From UBA10649 sp963755335 (GTDB lineage Bacteria > Actinomycetota > Actinomycetes > S36-B12): 64,000 bases of DNA. The notes beneath the pieces were generated by a model. The model was not told the DNA's origin and did no database searches. It saw only the letters and a program-made list of their open reading frames with translations. The DNA is taken from the NCBI GenBank assembly GCA_963755335.1, contig CAVWJW010000005.1, forward strand, positions 90,529 through 154,528, given 5' to 3'. The position numbers and the translations under genes were made by a program. Positions 56,855-64,000 of this stretch are shown in pieces (position 1 is the first letter of the stretch; every line of letters begins with the position of its first letter).

Positions 56855-57150
56855 AGCGAAATTCCTCCTGGATTGAGTTGGTCGATATCGTTACCAGTTG
56901 TATTGATTGATTAGTGAACGGGCGAGACGTCGGTTGTCTTTGATTCGAGATCCTTCGCTTGAAGACTTGCCGTAGACCCTCGACCCTATTTGGCAGGCGA
57001 GTCCGAAATTGCGGCCCGTTTAGAATGCAACCAACGTGCGCAATGAACCTTAAACCGTAAGCAATTGGAATGAGCGAACGAGGTTAGGAAGATTGCAGAG
57101 CGTTGGCATCGGACGGCCGCTGGATCGAGGCATCGAGCCGACGTGCCAAT

Positions 57151-57165
57151 CTGACAGACTGTCAG
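57151..57165. promoter_or_regulatory. Inverted repeat CTGACA-GAC-TGTCAG
   Basis: Perfect 6-bp arms, with a third TGACAG at 57169-57174. It lies in the 352-base gap between the groEL start (56854) and the end of the M42 gene (57207), which otherwise holds no gene and no CIRCE. Could be an operator for groEL; its protein is unknown. Confidence 0.4.
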
Positions 57166-57206
57166 CTTTGACAGCCAATCATCCGGGACTGGACAGCCAT
57201 CCTCGA

Positions 57207-58274
57207 TCACGGCGTGAAATCGTCGTCGCCGCTGAGGCTCAGCGGCGAAATTGCCGCCAGCAGATCGGCGGCGCGGTCGATGTCGTCCAGCGAGATCATT
57301 TCGACCGGGCTGTGCATGTAGCGGTTGGGGATGCTGACCAGGCCGGCGGCCACGCCGCGCGGCTGATTTGGATGGCGTTGGCGTCGGTGCCGGTGGCTCG
57401 GCCGCAGGCGGCGAGTTGATAGGGGATTTCGCTCGTCTTGGCGGCGTCGATCAGCCGCTCGACGACGTGCGGGTTCATGTTCGGCCCGCGATAGATGACC
57501 GGCCCTTGCCCAGCGCGACGTCGCCTTCTTGCTTCTTCTCGATCGTCGGGCAATCGGTGGCGTGGGTCACGTCGACGGCGATGCCGACCTGCGGATCGAT
57601 GCCGAAGGCGCTGGTCTGCGCGCCGCGCAGGCCGATTTCTTCCTGCACGGTCGAGACGGCATACAGCGCGCAGTTGAGCTTCTTGTTGCTGGCGCGGCGC
57701 AGGGCTTCGATGCAGACCCACAGGCCGCACTTGTCGTCCATGGCCGGCGAGACGGCGCAGGTCGTTGCGCATCGGCTGGATAGCCGAGCTCCAGCGTGAC
57801 CGGATCGCCGATCCGCACCAGGCTTTCGGCTTCGTCCTTGTCCTTCGCGCCGATGTCGAGCCACAGGTCCTTGAGCTTCGGGACCTGCTTGCGCTCTTCG
57901 TCGGTCAGCAGGTGGATCGGCTTGCGCGCGATGACGCCCGGCACCGGGCCGCCGGCGGTCCAGACCGTCATCCGCTGGCCGATGAGCAGCTGCGGGTCCC
58001 AGCCGCCGATCGTGCTGACGTAGAGAAACCCTTCGTCGTCGATGTGCTGCACGATCAGGCCGATCTGGTCGCAGTGGCCGGCCAGCATGACGCGCAGCGG
58101 CGGCTCCGGGGTTCTTGACGGCGCACGATCACGTTGCCGTGCAGGTCGGTGGTGACCTGGTCGGCGAAAGTCGGCCACATAGTCGCGAACGCGATCCTGC
58201 ACCGGCCGCTCATAGCCCGACGGGCTGGGCGTTTCCAGCAGATTCGCTGAAGAATCGAGGGCTGCGGAGTCCAT
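57207..58274 (-). CDS. M42 family metallopeptidase (frameshifted)
   Basis: About 350 residues, glutamyl-aminopeptidase/PepA-like M42 family. Visible blocks: TPSPSGYERPVQDRVRDY, VMLAGHCDQIGLIVQHID, GGWDPQLLIGQRM, AMDDKCGLWVCIEALR, VQEEIGLRG, and the C-terminal MHSPVEMISLDDIDRAADLL. Zinc ligands H and D are in GHCDQIG, SPAMDDK and QEE. At least six shifts. Divergent from hom with 164 bases between. Confidence 0.88.
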
Positions 58275-58438
58275 GGAGTCGTCATCCTTCCGGGGATGTT
58301 GGAGACTCCCGAAATCGTAGCGCGGTGCGCGATCAAGGTGCGATATGTCCGGGGGGTTACGCCGCCTTGACGACCCCCGGCCGACTAACCTAGTATGGTC
58401 AGTGTACCGATGTCTCTGTCGGGCGATTACGGCAGCCC

Positions 58439-59750
58439 ATGGAGAAAACCAAAGTCGCCATCGTCGGGTTCGGAACGGTCGGCACCGGCGTGGCGCGGCT
58501 GCTGCTCGAGCACGGCGATCGGATTGCCCGGCAGCCGGGCGCGGCCGGTTGGCTGGAGTCGAGGTCGTCGTGCGGCGACGATGAAACAGCCGCGGCACGA
58601 ATTTGCGGCTGCCGGCCGGCGCTCCGCCAGCGATCTGGCGGAAGATGACGCGACGATCCCGGAGATCGAGGCCGTGGTCCACTGGTCGGCGGCCTGGAGC
58701 CGGCCGCGACGATCATGCTCAAGCTGCTGGAAAGCGGCAAGGACGTCGTCACGGCCAACAAGGCCCTGCTGGCCGAGCATGGCCCGGAGCTGTTCGACCG
58801 GGCCCGGAAGCTGGGCCGTTCGATCGCCTTCGAGGCCGCCGTGGCCGGCGGCATTCCGATCATCGCGACCATCAGCCAGTGCCTGTCGGCCAACCAGATT
58901 CGAGTCGATCCACGCCATTCTCAACGGCACGAGCAATTTCATCCTCACGCAGATGGAGGAGCAGCGGCGCCGACTATGGCACGGCTCGTCGCCGAGGCGC
59001 AGCAGCGCGGCTATGCCGAGGCCGACCCGACGATGGACGTCGACGGCAGCGACGCCGCGCAGAAGCTGGCCATTCTGGCCCATCTGGCGTTTGGCGTCGC
59101 GTGTGAATTGGCGGGACATTCCGCGGACGGGCATCGATACGTTGACGTGGCCGACATGCGCTACGCCAAGGAGCTGGGCTATAGCATCAAGCTGCTGGCC
59201 GTGGCCGAACTGGCGCCGGAAGGGCTGGAACTGCACGTTTCGCCCACGCTGGTGCGCAGCGGCACGCCGCTGGCCGAGGTTCGCGGCGCGTACAACGCCA
59301 TCGCGTGGTCGGCGACGCGGTGGGGCCGGTGTTGTTTCACGGCCTGGCGCCGGGCAGATGCCGACGGCCTCGGCCGTCGTCGCCGACCTGATCGACACGG
59401 TCGTCGGCCGCACGGCGATCACGTTCCGCACGTTGAAGCTCTGGTCGACCGAGACGGCCGCTGGCGCCGGCCGCCGACCCGGCGCATGCGCGCGGCCGGT
59501 TCTATCTGCGATTCAACGTCGACGATCGGCCGGGCGTGATGGCCGAAATCGCCGGCATCCTCGGCGAGCACGACAATTTCGATCGCCTCGGTCATCCAGC
59601 ACGAGACCGAAGAGGAAGCGCCGACGGCTTCGTGCCGCTGGTGATTATGACGCACACCGCCACCGAGGGCGCCGTGAGGCGGCGGCGGAAACGATCGACC
59701 GATTGCCCAGTGCCCGGCGACTGAGCGTGCGGATGAGAGTTGACGAATGA
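58439..59750 (+). CDS. hom: Homoserine dehydrogenase with ACT domain (many frameshifts)
   Basis: About 435 residues. NAD-binding VAIVGFGTVGTGVARLLLEH, LLESGKDVVTANKALLAEHG, FEAAVAGGIPIIATI, HAILNGTSNFILTQMEE and DPTMDVDGSDAAQKLAI are the family blocks; the C-terminal ACT domain starts DDRPGVMAEIAGILGEHDN. At least nine one-base shifts. It makes homoserine for Thr/Met; followed by apgM and lysC. Confidence 0.9.
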
Positions 59751-59852
59751 CGAAGCTCGAATGAAGAGTGCAAGTGCGAGATCCGAGCGCAACGAACCTG
59801 CCGTCGCTGCTCGCTGAATCTGCATTCGCGAGCCCTACATACTGACTCATCT

Positions 59853-61072
59853 ATGAAATACGCCATCATCATTCCCGACGGTTGTGCCGACGAGCCGCAA
59901 GAGTCGCTCGGCGGCAAGACGCCGCTGCAGGCGGCCAACACGCCGCGCGATGGACGCCATCGCCGCGGCCGGCGTCGTCGGCCGGTCGAACAACGTGCCG
60001 CCATCGCTGCCGGCCGGCTCCGACGTCGGCCAACTTGAGCCTGCTTGGGCTACGACCCGCTGGAGCATTTCACCGGCCGTGCGCCGCTGGAGGCCGCCGC
60101 GCAGGGGATCGATCAGCTCGGCGCCCGACGATTGGGCCATTCGCTGCAATCTGGTGACGGTCGAAGACCAGGTGATGCGCGATTTCACCGCCGGGCACAT
60201 TTCACGACCGAGGAAGCCACGGAGCTGCTGGCAGCTGCGCAGGAACAGCATTGGGCAGCGACAGCGCTGCAGTTCCATCCCGGCGTCAGCTATCGCAATC
60301 TGCTGGTCTATCGCGGGGCAAGAGCAACCGGCGCCGTTTTCGCCCGACACGCGGGCCACGCCGCCGCACGATTTGACCGACAAGTCGGTGCTCGACGACT
60401 ATCCGCGCGGGCCCGGGCAGCGATTTGCTCAATCAGCTGATGGACCGACAGCGTGCGAGTGTTCGCCGACCATCCGGTCAACGTCGCCCGCCGCGCCGGC
60501 GCGGCAAACCGCCGGCCACGAACATCTGGCTCTGGGGCCTGGGCGCACGCCGAAGCTTGACGCCGTTCGCACGAGCTCTACGGCAAACGCGGGGCGATGA
60601 TCACCGCCGTCGATCTGCTGCGCGGCCTGGCGGCGCTGATCGGGCTGGCAAGCGGATCGACGTGCCCGGCGCGACCGGCTACCTCGACACCGACTACGCC
60701 GCCAAGGGCCGTTACGCGATCGACGCGCTGCACGGACACCGATCTGGTTTGCGTCCACGTCGAAGCCACCGACGAGGCCTCGCACGAGGGCAATCGGCGG
60801 ACCAAGATGAAGGCCCTGGAGGAAATCGACCGGCACATTGTCGGCCCGCTGCACGCAGCGCTTGAAGAAGCAGGGCGATTATCGCATTCTGGTTCGCCCG
60901 ATCATCCCACGCCCTCCGCCCGAAGACCCACAGCCACGGCGCCGTGCCGTTCGCGATCGCCGGCACGGGCGTCGCAGCCGACGCGGCCGCACCTACGACG
61001 AAGATCGCCGCCGGCAAGTCGCCGCTGTCGTTCGACGAGGCTGGCGTTGATGAAGTATTTCTTGGGAAATAA
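59853..61072 (+). CDS. ApgM-like phosphoglycerate mutase family, possibly homoserine kinase (many frameshifts)
   Basis: About 400 residues of the archaeal-type cofactor-independent phosphoglycerate mutase family (COG3635). Blocks: YAIIIPDGCADEPQESLGG, NLSLLGYDPLEHFTGRAP, NIWLWGLG, HVEATDEASHEGN and the end in DEAGVDEVFLGK. At least ten shifts. Placed between hom and lysC; homologues from this family serve as homoserine kinase in some bacteria, so that role is likely here. Confidence 0.82.
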
Positions 61073-61157
61073 ATCCGGATCCCGACGATGCCGTTGGCCG
61101 CTCCACGAAGCCATGCGGATTCCTGGCATCTGTCCACTGAGCACTGACCACTTCCCG

Positions 61158-62925
<1,768 letters not shown>

Positions 62926-62999
62926 GCGAGGTATGCAGTAGGCAGCACGCGGCAAACCGTCGTGGCCTACGTGTCCGCTGCCGCACAGGCGACCACGCT

Positions 63000-63405
63000 C
63001 TACTCCCCCAGCACGTCGTTCGAGCACTTCCTCCGACACGTAAATCGGCAGCGGCGGATCGGCGGTCACGGCCACGGCAATCGCATCGGACGGTCGAGCA
63101 TCGATTTCGATGAGTTCGCCTTCGTTCCGCACCCGCAACAGCGCGAAGTACGTGTGATCCTTGAGTTCGCTGATCACCACGTCCTGCAGTTCGCCACCCA
63201 GCTGTTCGACGGTGTTCACGAGCAGATCGTGCGTCAGCGGCCGCGGCGAATGGATCTGCTTCACGCGGCGGTCGATGCTCGTGGCTTCGAATATCCCGAT
63301 TAAGATCGGAAACGTGCGATCGCCGTCGACTTCTTTCAGATAGATGACCTGCTGATCGTTGATCTCGCTGATGATGATCCGCGACAACTCCATCTGTACT
63401 GGCAT
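63000..63405 (-). CDS. Bifunctional nuclease (BFN/DUF151) family protein
   Basis: About 134 residues: IIISEINDQQVIYLKEVDGD, FPILIGIFEATSIDR, RPLTHDLLVNTVEQLGGEL and the acidic core ELIEIDARPSDAIAVAV. One shift near 63012 before the end (EEVLE). Homologues in plants and thermophiles degrade DNA and RNA. Found beside valS in planctomycetes. Confidence 0.9.
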
Positions 63406-63544
63406 GACCGATCCTTTTGCGAGTGACGGTGCGGCGGCGAAAATGGCCGAGTGTTGAAAGAGTCGAACGCCGCGGCGCCTCCTCGATTATAAAACGCTTC
63501 GGCAATTGCAATCCAGGGGCACGGTTTGTGGCATGTAAAACCGA

Positions 63545-64000
63545 TCATTTTTTCGCCAGTAACATCGCCAAAGTTGCTTCCGTCGATTTTTTCGCTGTGC
63601 GTTCTTCCAGCGCCGCCCGTTCCTTGGCAATCACCGCTTCCGGAGCGCGGCTGACGAACGCTTCGTTCGAAAGCTGCTTTTCCTTGCCTGCGATCAATTG
63701 ATTAAACTTGACAAGCTCTTTCTGCTTGCGTTCGATTTCCGCCGGCACGTCGATGTGGTCCGCTAGATCCACGTACACTTCGATGCCCGAGGCGGTGAAG
63801 TGCGCCGACAGTGGTGGAGCGGTGACGCTGGGCCCAATGTCGGTGTCGCTCGCGCCGGCCATAGCGGTGAAATAATCGGTCGCATCGGCTCCAGCAACTT
63901 CGCCGTTTCGCGATCGCAACGCACCTGGAACTCGACATTCACCTTGGGGGCAATTCCATGCCGGTGCGCTTTTCGTTCAATCCGCCGAGCACAATTTGAA
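63545..64000 (-). CDS. valS: Valine--tRNA ligase, C-terminal end (partial)
   Basis: C-terminal coiled-coil arm of ValRS running off the right edge: DVPAEIERKQKELVKFNQLI and LSNEAFVSRAPEAVIAKER (the family end). A shift near 63885 separates it from NVEFQVRCDRETAKLL. The arm clamps tRNA-Val. Confidence 0.9.

Overview
The window reads as three blocks of DNA from unrelated bacteria, joined inside genes. Block A (1 to about 43,267, very high GC) is an actinobacterial chromosome. Its gene order and families (leuS, comEA-comEC-holA, lepA-hemW, hrcA-dnaJ-rsmE, phoH-ybeY-corC-era, recO-uppS, zur/znu, glyS, DUF222-HNH, DUF6191) fit a Propionibacteriales-type organism, for example a relative of Aeromicrobium or Nocardioides. 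Block B (about 43,267 to 56,233) comes from an unidentified anaerobic-type bacterium. It has Uma2 proteins, a YefM-YoeB-type toxin-antitoxin pair, a bacterial SUI1 factor, a very large kinase-TPR protein and a class I benzoyl-CoA reductase operon. Block C (about 56,233 to the end) looks planctomycetal: groEL, an M42 peptidase, hom-apgM-lysC with a long multi-ACT aspartate kinase, a DUF151 nuclease and valS.

Block A, in order: the 3' end of rsfS, a histidine phosphatase and tRNA-Ala(GGC); two Rossmann oxidoreductases; a Flp-pilin-like protein with long repeats; transporters and a PLP lyase; leuS; a YcaQ-like protein, degV, plsY and the competence/replication run comEA-comEC-holA; rpsT and lepA divergent from each other; hemW; the CIRCE-controlled hrcA-dnaJ-rsmE group; the overlapping HIT-phoH-ybeY-corC-deaminase-like-EamA-era group; recO and uppS; a four-gene zinc uptake operon (znuA-znuC-znuB-zur, read on the minus strand) with a Zur box; glyS; an HNH gene; and a truncated DUF6191 gene at the first join.

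Block B: a truncated cysteine synthase, a tRNA 3'-end remnant, Uma2, a toxin-antitoxin pair behind a perfect palindromic operator, SUI1, decayed sequence, a lipoprotein, the kinase-TolB-TPR protein, a decayed second copy of the antitoxin/SUI1 segment, and then the minus-strand operon bcrC(partial)-bcrB-bcrA-bcrD-SDR-GNAT-Rrf2. The genes of that operon overlap or lie within 16 bases of each other, and it probably encodes ATP-driven reductive dearomatisation of benzoyl-CoA. Block C makes part of the aspartate-family pathway (aspartate kinase, homoserine dehydrogenase and a phosphoglycerate-mutase-like protein that may be a homoserine kinase).

Many genes are interrupted by single-base indels: roughly 25 in block A, fewer than ten in block B, and one about every 100 bases across hom-apgM-lysC in block C. 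Both reading frames of the affected genes match their family, so I treat these as sequence errors, not biology, and give whole-gene spans. No phage, insertion sequence, CRISPR array or replication origin was seen. No wholly new system could be proved. The best candidates for a second look are the repeat-bearing Flp-type protein, the benzoyl-CoA reductase operon with its extra genes, and the decayed toxin-antitoxin/SUI1 duplication.
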